From: Bacteroidota bacterium
Lineage (GTDB): Bacteria > Bacteroidota > Bacteroidia > Bacteroidales > Prolixibacteraceae
Reading direction: 5' to 3'
DNA length: 8,375 nucleotides
Assembly (NCBI GenBank): GCA_030706665.1
Contig: JAUZOB010000140.1
Coordinates: forward strand, 1-8,375
Part shown: positions 1 to 6,175 of the stretch, piece after piece
How positions within the stretch are numbered: position 1 is the first letter of the stretch
Layout of the letters: every line of letters begins with the position of its first letter
Program-made: the position numbers and the translations under genes
The notes under the pieces: model-generated
What the model saw: only the letters and a program-made list of their open reading frames with translations
Databases searched by the model: none
What the model was told of the DNA's origin: nothing

Positions 1-869
1 AACGCATCAAATTTAAAGGATTTCTGGTCTTTACTCTTCTGTGGGCATTGTTGATTTATAATCCGCTTGCTCACTGGGTGTGGAGTTCTGACGGGTGGTT
101 ATATAAGCTTGGTGCTCTTGACTTTGCCGGAGGTACAGTCGTACATATCAATGCCGGTATTGCAGCAATTGTAACAGCTTTAATGCTTGGTAAAAGAAAA
201 GATTATCGAAATCATGCGATTCCTCCGCATAACATTCCATTTGTAGTAATTGGGGCAGCTTTGCTGTGGTTTGGTTGGTTCGGATTCAATGCAGGGAGTG
301 CCCTTGCAGCCGACGGTCTTTCGGCCAGTGCCTTTATGGTAACTCACATTGCCGCAGCAGCTGCTGCATTTACATGGGTTATGCTTGATTGGATTATAGG
401 AAAGAAACCTACTGCTGTAGGTATTTGTACCGGTGCAGTGGCAGGATTGGTTGCCATTACTCCTGCTGCCGGATTTGTGGATCTTGCAGGAGCCTTGTTT
501 ATTGGAGTAGCGGTTTCTCTGGTTTGCTTCTTTATGGTTGCAGTTGTGAAACCTAAAGTCGGATATGATGATTCATTGGATGCCTTTGGTGTTCACGGTG
601 TAGGTGGAATCTTGGGAGCTCTTGCAACAGGTTTGTTGGCAACTCCTGCAGTTCAGTCTGCATATAGTGGTGCTTTCTATGGTAATCCAAAACAGTTTGT
701 AATTCAGCTGGTGTCAGTGCTTGTAACAATTGCTTTTTCAGGAGTTGGAACATTTATTCTCTTTAAGATTGTTGAAAAAACAATTGGCGTGCGTGTTTCA
801 GTTAAGCAGGAATCTATGGGACTCGATGAGTCGATGCACAATGAAACTGCTTACACCAACATTGATTAA
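1..869 (+). CDS. amt: Ammonium transporter Amt (copy 1), 5'-truncated by the window edge
   Basis: This is the C-terminal 288 residues of an Amt/MEP/Rh-family ammonium channel of the inner membrane. Reading starts at base 3, after two bases of a codon that is Glu in the second copy; the real start lies left of the window. A TTG at 48 is internal and not a start. Visible family landmarks are the Asp of LDFAGG (codon 120-122), the first pore His in VVHIN (144-146), the FGFNAGS segment holding the inner Phe gate and Ser, and the second pore His in GVHGVGG (594-596). The C-terminal tail with the GLDESMH motif, which couples subunits and contacts PII, is intact. By hand alignment it differs from the downstream copy at 59 of 288 positions (about 80% identity), so it is a paralogue. 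No frameshift is seen. Function as an ammonium channel is very likely. Confidence 0.96.
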   Translation, partial: RIKFKGFLVFTLLWALLIYNPLAHWVWSSDGWLYKLGALDFAGGTVVHINAGIAAIVTALMLGKRKDYRNHAIPPHNIPFVVIGAALLWFGWFGFNAGSALAADGLSASAFMVTHIAAAAAAFTWVMLDWIIGKKPTAVGICTGAVAGLVAITPAAGFVDLAGALFIGVAVSLVCFFMVAVVKPKVGYDDSLDAFGVHGVGGILGALATGLLATPAVQSAYSGAFYGNPKQFVIQLVSVLVTIAFSGVGTFILFKIVEKTIGVRVSVKQESMGLDESMHNETAYTNID

Positions 870-907
870 GTTTTCTCTTTTGCTTTATTCTTTATAAACC
901 CGAGCGA
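870..907 (+). repeat. amt 3'-flank resembling the flank of amt copy 2 (unit 1)
   Basis: Just after the stop codon comes TTTTCTCTTTT (871-881), then CCCGAG at 899-904. The same two blocks follow the second amt at 3376-3386 and 3402-3407 with nearly the same spacing. This suggests the duplicated segment extended past the amt stop codon. The blocks are short and T-rich, so coincidence is possible. Confidence 0.3.
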
Positions 908-1135
908 GGTTGTCCAAAAGGTTGATCATGGCATCGCATATTCAGCCTCTGATGGATATAGTTTCAGAATCATAACGTTGATTTGAAATGATGACTTAGA
1001 TCTCTTTTGTGACAGCCTTTTTTTATTGTTGAAAATTTTAATTGTTCCTTGATATTGGCTATTATCTCACGTGAATCGATTCTTCAGGCTCTGATTTAGG
1101 GGAAAGAGGATCGATATTTTAGATCCGTTTAGAAC

Positions 1136-1173
1136 AACTTCGGAAAGCGTTATTGCTTTCCGGAGTTTCTTCT
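1136..1173 (+). terminator. Rho-independent terminator-like hairpin
   Basis: A 13-base-pair stem with one G-T wobble (1136-1148 pairing with 1155-1167) closes a 6-base loop GTTATT and is followed by a T-rich tail TTTCTTCT. It is the first strong hairpin after amt copy 1 but lies 267 bases beyond its stop, so it either ends a long 3' UTR or ends a separate small transcript. Confidence 0.65.
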
Positions 1174-1258
1174 AAAAATTGTTTGTCATTATTTGTCTTT
1201 ATAGTTGCATACCAAAAACAAAAGGAGTCGTTTTTATTGTTAGTAAGGGAAAAAGTGG

Positions 1259-1302
1259 CGGGGGATGTGGTTTAAAAACCATTGCCCCGTTTTTCGTTTT
1301 TA
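1259..1302 (+). terminator. Second hairpin with T tract (terminator or attenuator)
   Basis: The inner stem TGGTTT/AAACCA (1268-1273 with 1276-1281) and outer stem CGGGG/CCCCG (1259-1263 with 1285-1289) are separated by a small asymmetric internal loop, and the structure is followed by TTTTTCGTTTTTAT. It sits 92 bases after the first hairpin and 330 bases before the PII start. It could terminate a short RNA starting near 1210, or act as a backup terminator; an attenuator of the PII-amt operon is less likely at this distance. Confidence 0.5.
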
Positions 1303-1453
1303 TAGATTGTGTGTCTTTAAAAAGAGGGGGTAATGTTAATAAATTAGAAATAGTGAATTTTTAAAATGATTTCAAGTGAGATATAAAAAAGACTAATAAT
1401 AGACGTAAAGATGTTAAAAAGTGATGATAAATACTGCAAAAGTGTTTGAAAAT

Positions 1454-1477
1454 GTGTCAATGAGTGTCATAGTGTCA
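1454..1477 (+). promoter_or_regulatory. Three GTGTCA direct repeats, possible activator site
   Basis: GTGTCA occurs at 1454-1459, 1464-1469 and 1472-1477, with start-to-start spacing of 10 and 8 bases. The array lies roughly 85-110 bases upstream of the candidate -7 element of the PII-amt operon, where an activator could bind. The protein that would bind is unknown and I do not match it to a named consensus. Confidence 0.3.
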
Positions 1478-1562
1478 AAAAAAGCATGAAATAATAGTAA
1501 ATGTTGAAAATTAATGAGAGATGTAAATAATAGGGGGGTAATATGGGAAAAGAATAAAAAAT

Positions 1563-1570
1563 TATATTTG
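1563..1570 (+). promoter_or_regulatory. Candidate Bacteroidota -7 promoter element for the PII-amt operon
   Basis: TATATTTG fits the Bacteroidota primary sigma -7 consensus TAnnTTTG and would start transcription near 1577, about 50 bases before the PII start. No TTTG or TTG is seen at the expected -33 distance, so it may depend on an activator or be accidental in this AT-rich leader. A sigma-54-type GG/GC promoter was looked for and not found. Confidence 0.35.
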
Positions 1571-1629
1571 TCCCCGCAAGCAAAAGGGATTGTATAAAAA
1601 AGAATAAAAAGATATTTAATGCTCGGGTT

Positions 1630-1980
1630 ATGAAGAAAATTGAAGCAATTATTCGAAGATCTAAATTCGAAGAAGTAAAGGATGCGTTACATGCTGCCGA
1701 TATTGAATGGTTTTCTTACTGGGATATTACAGGAGCCGGTAAGGAAAAAGAAGGTTTAATGGTACGCGGACAAGTATTTGAATCAAGTTACATCCAACGC
1801 AGAATGCTCTCGATCGTAGTTCGGGACCAAAATGTAGTGCGAACAGTTAATGCAATCATTGCTGCGGCACGCACCGGTGAGATGGGTGATGGTAAAATTT
1901 TTGTCTCATCAGTTGAAGAATCTTACCGCATCAGAACAGGAGAAAAGGGCCCGGAGTCTTTATATCTCAATGATGTTTAG
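1630..1980 (+). CDS. glnB: PII family nitrogen regulatory protein (GlnB/GlnK type)
   Basis: This 116-residue cytoplasmic trimeric signal protein senses ATP/ADP and 2-oxoglutarate and, in this context, most likely gates the adjacent Amt channels (GlnK role). Evidence is the N-terminal MKKIEAIIR strand, the T-loop region (about 36-56), the conserved TGEMGDGKIFV B-loop (82-92, with Lys89 matching Lys90 of E. coli GlnB) and the YRIRTGE segment with Arg100 and Arg102. Its T-loop is one residue shorter than E. coli GlnB. Phe50 replaces the uridylylated Tyr51, Glu39 stands where Gln39 contacts Mg-2-oxoglutarate, and Arg57 replaces Lys58, so uridylylation at the classical site is not possible. The ATG at 1630 is chosen because it gives the exact family N-terminus; there is no Shine-Dalgarno sequence, which is normal in Bacteroidota. 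It lies 45 bases before amt copy 2, so the two are probably cotranscribed. Confidence 0.95.
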   Translation: MKKIEAIIRRSKFEEVKDALHAADIEWFSYWDITGAGKEKEGLMVRGQVFESSYIQRRMLSIVVRDQNVVRTVNAIIAAARTGEMGDGKIFVSSVEESYRIRTGEKGPESLYLNDV

Positions 1981-2025
1981 TTTGCGATTGTTCATTTTGG
2001 ATGTTAAAGCTTTGATTGTCAATTT

Positions 2026-3375
2026 ATGAAAAGAATACTTGTAACGCTATTTTGTTTAGTGATATTATCTGTTATGACCGCCGGAGCCCAAGGAACGGCT
2101 GTTGCATCTACAGTACCTCATATTGATTTTGGAAATACAGCTTGGATGCTGGTTGCAACTGCATTGGTCATGTTAATGACAATTCCCGGACTGGCACTTT
2201 TTTATGGGGGATTGGTCCGAAGGAAGAATGTGTTGAATATTCTGATGCAGTGTCTAATTGCGACATCCGTAATCAGTATTGAATGGGTTGTTTGTGGATA
2301 TAGTATGACTTTTGGTTCTTCCAAAGGAATTCTTGCTCCATTTATCGGTGGTTTCGATTGGGCTTTTCTCAAAGGAATTAAAATTAATGATGTGAGCCCC
2401 TATTTTATATCACAACCAACAGCCAGAATTCCCCATTTGTTGTATGTAATGTATCAATGCATGTTTGCTGTAATTACTCCGGCACTTATTATCGGGGCTT
2501 TTGCCGAACGTATAAAATTCAAAGGTTATTTGCTCTTCATTATTCTTTGGTCTTTGTTTGTTTACAATCCTGTGGCTCATTGGATGTGGAGTAGTGATGG
2601 ATGGTTGTTAAAAATGGGAGCTGTTGATTTTGCTGGTGGAATTGTAGTTCATGTTAATGCGGGGATTGCAGCATTGATTACAGCAGTCATGCTTGGTAAA
2701 AGAAAGGATTATCGGAATCATGCAATTCCTCCTCATAATATTCCCTTTGTAGTCATTGGTACTGCACTCTTATGGTTCGGATGGTTCGGCTTTAATGCCG
2801 GAAGTGCTCTTGCTGCTGACGGATTATCTGCAAATGCATTTTTGGTAACTCATCTGGCTGCAGCTACTGCCGCCTTTACATGGGTAATGTTAGACTGGAT
2901 CATTGGAAAGAAACCGACAGTCGTTGGCATATGTACCGGTGCAGTAGCCGGGTTGGCAACGATTACTCCTGCTGCCGGGTTTGTGGATGTTGCCGGTACT
3001 TTATTTATCAGTGTTGCTTCATCACTCGTTTGTTTCTTTATGGTTGCAATTGTAAAACCAAGACTCGGATACGATGATTCTCTCGATGCTTTCGGGGTGC
3101 ATGGAATTGGTGGTTTACTAGGTTCTCTTGCAACCGGATTGTTGGCAACTCCTGTTATTCAGGCTGCATATAGCGGTGCTTTTTATGGAAATCATAAACT
3201 ATTCTGGACTCAATTGTTTGCAGTATTCGTAACTGTTGTTTACTCAGGTGTAATCACTTTTGTTCTTTTCAAAATTGTAGAAAAGACAGTCGGGGTTCGT
3301 GCTAATACTAAACAGGAAGCAATGGGATTGGATGAAACGATGCACAGCGAAAATGCATATACAGATATTGATTAA
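2026..3375 (+). CDS. amt: Ammonium transporter Amt (copy 2), complete
   Basis: This complete 449-residue Amt-family channel moves ammonium across the inner membrane. Residues 1-22 look like a signal peptide ending near AGAQ, as in E. coli AmtB, followed by about 11 hydrophobic segments. Landmarks are the outer Phe gate in YQCMFAVIT (Phe147), Trp188, Asp201 in VDFAGG, the pore twin His209 and His359, and inner-gate Phe256 with Ser260 in FGFNAGS. The C-terminal tail carries GLDETMH, the element that transmits PII control. All key pore residues are present, so it should be active. The PII gene 45 bases upstream is its expected partner. Many silent differences from copy 1 mean the duplication is not recent. 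The ATG at 2026 is used because it starts the signal peptide; no Shine-Dalgarno sequence precedes it. Confidence 0.97.
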   Translation: MKRILVTLFCLVILSVMTAGAQGTAVASTVPHIDFGNTAWMLVATALVMLMTIPGLALFYGGLVRRKNVLNILMQCLIATSVISIEWVVCGYSMTFGSSKGILAPFIGGFDWAFLKGIKINDVSPYFISQPTARIPHLLYVMYQCMFAVITPALIIGAFAERIKFKGYLLFIILWSLFVYNPVAHWMWSSDGWLLKMGAVDFAGGIVVHVNAGIAALITAVMLGKRKDYRNHAIPPHNIPFVVIGTALLWFGWFGFNAGSALAADGLSANAFLVTHLAAATAAFTWVMLDWIIGKKPTVVGICTGAVAGLATITPAAGFVDVAGTLFISVASSLVCFFMVAIVKPRLGYDDSLDAFGVHGIGGLLGSLATGLLATPVIQAAYSGAFYGNHKLFWTQLFAVFVTVVYSGVITFVLFKIVEKTVGVRANTKQEAMGLDETMHSENAYTDID

Positions 3376-3410
3376 TTTTCTCTTTTCTTTTTACAGATTA
3401 TCCCGAGACA
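3376..3410 (+). repeat. amt 3'-flank resembling the flank of amt copy 1 (unit 2)
   Basis: TTTTCTCTTTT at 3376-3386 and CCCGAG at 3402-3407 mirror the blocks that follow amt copy 1 at 871-881 and 899-904. This is weak but position-consistent support for a duplicated unit that included the 3' flank. Confidence 0.3.
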
Positions 3411-3435
3411 CGATTTAGATAGATCAAATAACTGA

Positions 3436-3480
3436 AGAGGTCGATGCAGTAAATAATCTGCATCGACCTCTCGTTTTTTA
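3436..3480 (+). terminator. Strong rho-independent terminator of the PII-amt operon
   Basis: A perfect 14-base-pair stem (3436-3449 with 3458-3471) closes an 8-base loop and is followed by CGTTTTTTATTTTT. It ends the plus-strand PII-amt transcript. The convergent hydrolase gene stops at 3478, inside the T tract, so the same hairpin can also form at the end of that transcript, although the minus-strand tail is less T-rich. Confidence 0.9.
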
Positions 3481-5922
3481 TTTTTGATAAAAGTCACCTT
3501 TGGCAATGCTCCAGTCGTTTCCGAAGAAACCGGTGCATAACACGTCTTGATATGTATTGATTACAGCTCCGCTATTAAAAATAGTTACATCTGGAAATCC
3601 AGTTCCGGAAAGAAAATATTGATTTGCATAACAAGCTTTCATTCCTTTTTCTCCTGTTCCTGCAATAACACCAACAGAGGCATAGTTGCTGTCACTTCTG
3701 GGCCATGTAAAATAGCATCCCAGATCAGAACCGCTATAATGTTTGTTACCGAATAGGATATCATTGTTTTTCACCTGCAACGGACAGTTTGCCAAAAGTT
3801 TTGACCATGCTGCATTGTTTGAGGCATTGCCATACAGAATGACTCCGCAGTCCGGATATTTTTTAAGATCGAACTCTGTATCTTTAATTAATTGTACAGA
3901 GGCATTTCCACGGTAAAGGAAAGTTTCGGCATCAAAACGTGCTTTATTATAGTACCATTCATTTTCTTTTTCAGATCCTTTTGATGCATACACAAAAATC
4001 ATATTATGACGGAATGCATCTTTAAAACTTCCATAGCGAAGAGGATTTTTCTCTTTAAGCGAGGGTAGTGCAGTCGCAACAGTCCATTGTCTGTTCACTT
4101 CTTTTTTTAATAATAGATCTTTGTCCTGAGTATTTATCTCCAGCTTTTGGTTGTCGATGTCAAGAATAAGCTGAGGTTTTCCATTTAGGATCAATTTCTT
4201 AATAATCAGAAAAGAAACATTTTGAGTTTGTCCTTTTATTGTCGCATGATCGGGATCAAAAGAGAATTTTACAGAACTGAATGAATAAGAATGCTCCTGT
4301 TGGTAAATTTCAATCCAGTTTGCAGAAGAGGATACACCCGGAGATGCTGTTGTAAAATCAATATTTCTAACGTCTTTCGGATTCGGAATCGTGTGATATT
4401 TGAAGAAGTCAAATATTCGTGGCCAATCAACGCTTTGGTTTCCAAACCAATGTTTCCCTCCCGGATATTCGTAATAACAGAAATCAGGATGGAAAGTTGC
4501 CAATAGTTGACGCATTGATTGAGCAAGGGCTACCGGAACTGTCTCATCTGAGTCTCCGTGTAGAATATAAATTCCATTGTGCAGGTAGTTTCTTGAAAGG
4601 GCAACCGTTCTACTGGCATTATTTGCTCTGAGCATCATTTTTTCAGCTTCAGTCTTTTGATCCTGGGCTTTGGAATTTGCATAGTTGAGCATATCGGGAT
4701 ATCCCGAACAGGGTGCAAGTGCTGCAAAGCGATCAGGATAATTGGCGCCAAGCGACCATGTTCCGTGACCTCCCATTGAATGACCGGTCAGATATGTTCT
4801 TTGAGGATCGGTACCATAGAGCTTTTCACTGATGTTCAATACTTCGAGAGCATCCAAACGTCCCCAGTCTTCCCAGCCAAATCCATATGGTCTTCTGTTA
4901 GTGGCTGCAACTACATGTCCCCAGCTTTTGGGCATATAGGCAGCAGCTTGTCCTCTAGCTTCTACTGATGCACCGTGAACTGACAGAAACATTGCCGGTT
5001 TGATGCTATCGGGAATCTGTCCGGGACATACACTATAATACTGCACACTGCGATCAATTTCACTGATGAAAGTCCGGGAGTGATGGCGGGACTTATTCTT
5101 CAAACTGATAGGGATCTGTATTTTATCAATAATTTTCCCAACTTTGTTCATCAAGATTAAGGTACAGTCTAATTGCTGCTCTTCCAGCGCATCGGTATGT
5201 GGAATTTTAAAAGGTGCTTTCATTGTTGAGAATGCTCCGATCGAGGCTACTTTATTAATTAATATACTTCCTGAAGGAGTAGTGCATTCCAATAGCAAAC
5301 CGTTTATCTGTTTTTCAGTGCTATTGATAATGCGAATTGATCCCCAGCAAAAGTCTTCTTCACCGAGAATCTGATCAGGAAGAGTCATGTCCTCTGTAAC
5401 CAGTGCAATCGGTTTTATCTCATCAATTATCTTTGCAGACATTGTCGGGCCTCTTCCCGAGGTTAGGATAAATTCATTCAACCCTTTCTTTAGTTTAACG
5501 GGAATCTGAGTCCATCCGAACGAATAATGGTCACCTTCATGAGGTAAACCGTTGATTACGGTCATTGTATTTCCGATAGATTGGAACCAGACAATCTTTT
5601 CTTTATCAGAATTATAAGAAAGATACAAATGGCCTGTTGCATTCTCCGGAAAAATAAATACCCCTTTATCATTGGCTTTTAATTTCTTCCATGTTTGAGT
5701 ATGGTTGTCGAAATTGAATTTAAATTCTTTTCCTTCCTGTGGGGATAGTTGACCCAAGAAGAGAGCACTCATGACCGGATCTGAAATGATGCAGGTTCTG
5801 TCATATAAAACAGAACTGTTCAGATAAAGACCTTCTGTAAACTGATAATTGGTTGCTTTTTGCCCAAAAACTGTTGATAGTCCCATTGTAACACAAATTA
5901 CAATAAATACTAAACTTTTCAT
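3478..5922 (-). CDS. Secreted S9/prolyl oligopeptidase-like alpha/beta hydrolase, multidomain
   Basis: This 814-residue exported serine hydrolase has a Sec signal peptide at residues 1-20 (cleavage near VFG-QK). A beta-rich N-terminal region covers about 25-280. The alpha/beta hydrolase core at about 285-515 has an oxyanion segment SVHGAS (314-319), nucleophile Ser382 in GHSMGG, acid Asp459 (Asp457 also possible) in HGDSDETVP, and His491 in GGKHWFG. A linker/beta region follows at about 520-615, then a C-terminal module of about 190 residues that starts near LRYGSFKDAF and contains YRGNASV, ILYGNAS and TGFFGNDW. The fold resembles secreted prolyl-oligopeptidase-family and CE1/PHB-depolymerase-type esterases; similar whole proteins occur, from memory, in Bacteroidota and Planctomycetes. 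The substrate (peptide or polysaccharide-linked ester) cannot be read from the sequence. It is apparently monocistronic and convergent with amt copy 2; the minus-strand gene upstream has its own terminator. Confidence 0.88.
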   Translation of the reverse strand: MKSLVFIVICVTMGLSTVFGQKATNYQFTEGLYLNSSVLYDRTCIISDPVMSALFLGQLSPQEGKEFKFNFDNHTQTWKKLKANDKGVFIFPENATGHLYLSYNSDKEKIVWFQSIGNTMTVINGLPHEGDHYSFGWTQIPVKLKKGLNEFILTSGRGPTMSAKIIDEIKPIALVTEDMTLPDQILGEEDFCWGSIRIINSTEKQINGLLLECTTPSGSILINKVASIGAFSTMKAPFKIPHTDALEEQQLDCTLILMNKVGKIIDKIQIPISLKNKSRHHSRTFISEIDRSVQYYSVCPGQIPDSIKPAMFLSVHGASVEARGQAAAYMPKSWGHVVAATNRRPYGFGWEDWGRLDALEVLNISEKLYGTDPQRTYLTGHSMGGHGTWSLGANYPDRFAALAPCSGYPDMLNYANSKAQDQKTEAEKMMLRANNASRTVALSRNYLHNGIYILHGDSDETVPVALAQSMRQLLATFHPDFCYYEYPGGKHWFGNQSVDWPRIFDFFKYHTIPNPKDVRNIDFTTASPGVSSSANWIEIYQQEHSYSFSSVKFSFDPDHATIKGQTQNVSFLIIKKLILNGKPQLILDIDNQKLEINTQDKDLLLKKEVNRQWTVATALPSLKEKNPLRYGSFKDAFRHNMIFVYASKGSEKENEWYYNKARFDAETFLYRGNASVQLIKDTEFDLKKYPDCGVILYGNASNNAAWSKLLANCPLQVKNNDILFGNKHYSGSDLGCYFTWPRSDSNYASVGVIAGTGEKGMKACYANQYFLSGTGFPDVTIFNSGAVINTYQDVLCTGFFGNDWSIAKGDFYQK

Positions 5923-6019
5923 ACGTATTAGTTTTATAATTTGTTAAATATTCATGAGGTATTCATAAAATAAAAGGTAAACAGGATCCGGGGTAAAAGA
6001 TCTGATAATTTAGAATACG

Positions 6020-6028
6020 AAAATATAG
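6020..6028 (-). promoter_or_regulatory. Possible -7 element for the secreted hydrolase
   Basis: Read on the minus strand this is CTATATTTT, a one-mismatch relative of TAnnTTTG, about 100 bases upstream of the hydrolase start. The -33 region is not convincing. It is listed only because it is the best candidate between the upstream terminator and the gene. Confidence 0.2.
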
Positions 6029-6037
6029 GAATTCAGG

Positions 6038-6052
6038 TACAGTAAAACTGTA
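6038..6052. promoter_or_regulatory. Perfect 15-base inverted repeat, operator-like
   Basis: TACAGT-AAA-ACTGTA is a perfect palindrome with a 3-base centre. It lies about 115 bases upstream of the hydrolase start, just upstream of the weak -7 candidate. A dimeric regulator could bind there. It has no T tract, and the loop is too small for a good RNA hairpin. Confidence 0.3.
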
Positions 6053-6094
6053 TTTAGTTGTTACCCGATGAAGATAGGTCATAGTTCAATATTG

Positions 6095-6128
6095 ATGAAA
6101 TAAAGGCTGCCGGGATTCCCCCGGCAGC
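6095..6128 (-). terminator. Rho-independent terminator of the quinone oxidoreductase-like gene
   Basis: A perfect 9-base-pair GC-rich stem GCTGCCGGG/CCCGGCAGC (6106-6114 with 6120-6128) has a 5-base loop. Read on the minus strand it is followed by CTTTATTTC, 47 bases after the stop of the 6176-6757 gene. It separates that gene from the secreted hydrolase. Confidence 0.8.
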
Positions 6129-6175
6129 ATGCTCAATAAAATAAAAATTCAATTCTGAGTTTGTTGAAATTGAAG

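Larger units (their letters stand above)
870..1629. other. 760-base gene-free region between amt copy 1 and the PII gene
   Basis: No convincing coding frame crosses this AT-rich region. It holds a T-rich tract directly after the amt stop that resembles the one after amt copy 2. It also holds the near-repeat TTCAGSCTCTGAT at 941-953 and 1083-1095, a 10-base palindrome GAATCGATTC at 1073-1082, and two hairpins followed by T-rich runs (1136-1173 and 1259-1302). Further right are three GTGTCA direct repeats (1454-1477) and a purine-rich leader with a 13-base direct repeat (1548-1560 and 1598-1610) around a TATATTTG element. The likely role is the 3' end of the amt transcript plus the control region of the PII-amt operon; a small RNA gene between the hairpins is possible but unproven. 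Confidence 0.7.

Noticed and set aside
553..753. Minus-strand open frame inside amt copy 1
   Set aside because: It is antisense to a well-supported conserved gene, and its Gln/Leu/His-rich composition is the usual shadow of hydrophobic codons.
1179..1364. Open frame of 61 codons on the plus strand in the gap before the PII gene
   Set aside because: It starts with TTG, has no leader signal, spans the second hairpin and T tract, and its Cys/Gly/Lys-rich product resembles nothing known to me.
1500..1629. Sigma-54 promoter or NtrC-type site before the PII gene
   Set aside because: No TGGCAC-N5-TTGC-like pair with correct spacing and no GCACC/GGTGC inverted repeat was found.
2880..3077. Plus-strand open frame inside amt copy 2
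   Set aside because: It is an out-of-frame overlap of a conserved membrane protein, with a Cys/Arg-rich unlikely product.
1..3375. Recent duplication or gene conversion between the two amt copies
   Set aside because: Silent positions differ throughout the shared region, and no long identical block was seen by eye.
4269..4526. Alternative frames on both strands within the hydrolase gene (4269-4526 and several from 3547 to 5374)
   Set aside because: They overlap the catalytic and beta-domain coding region of the 814-residue protein, which explains the DNA fully.
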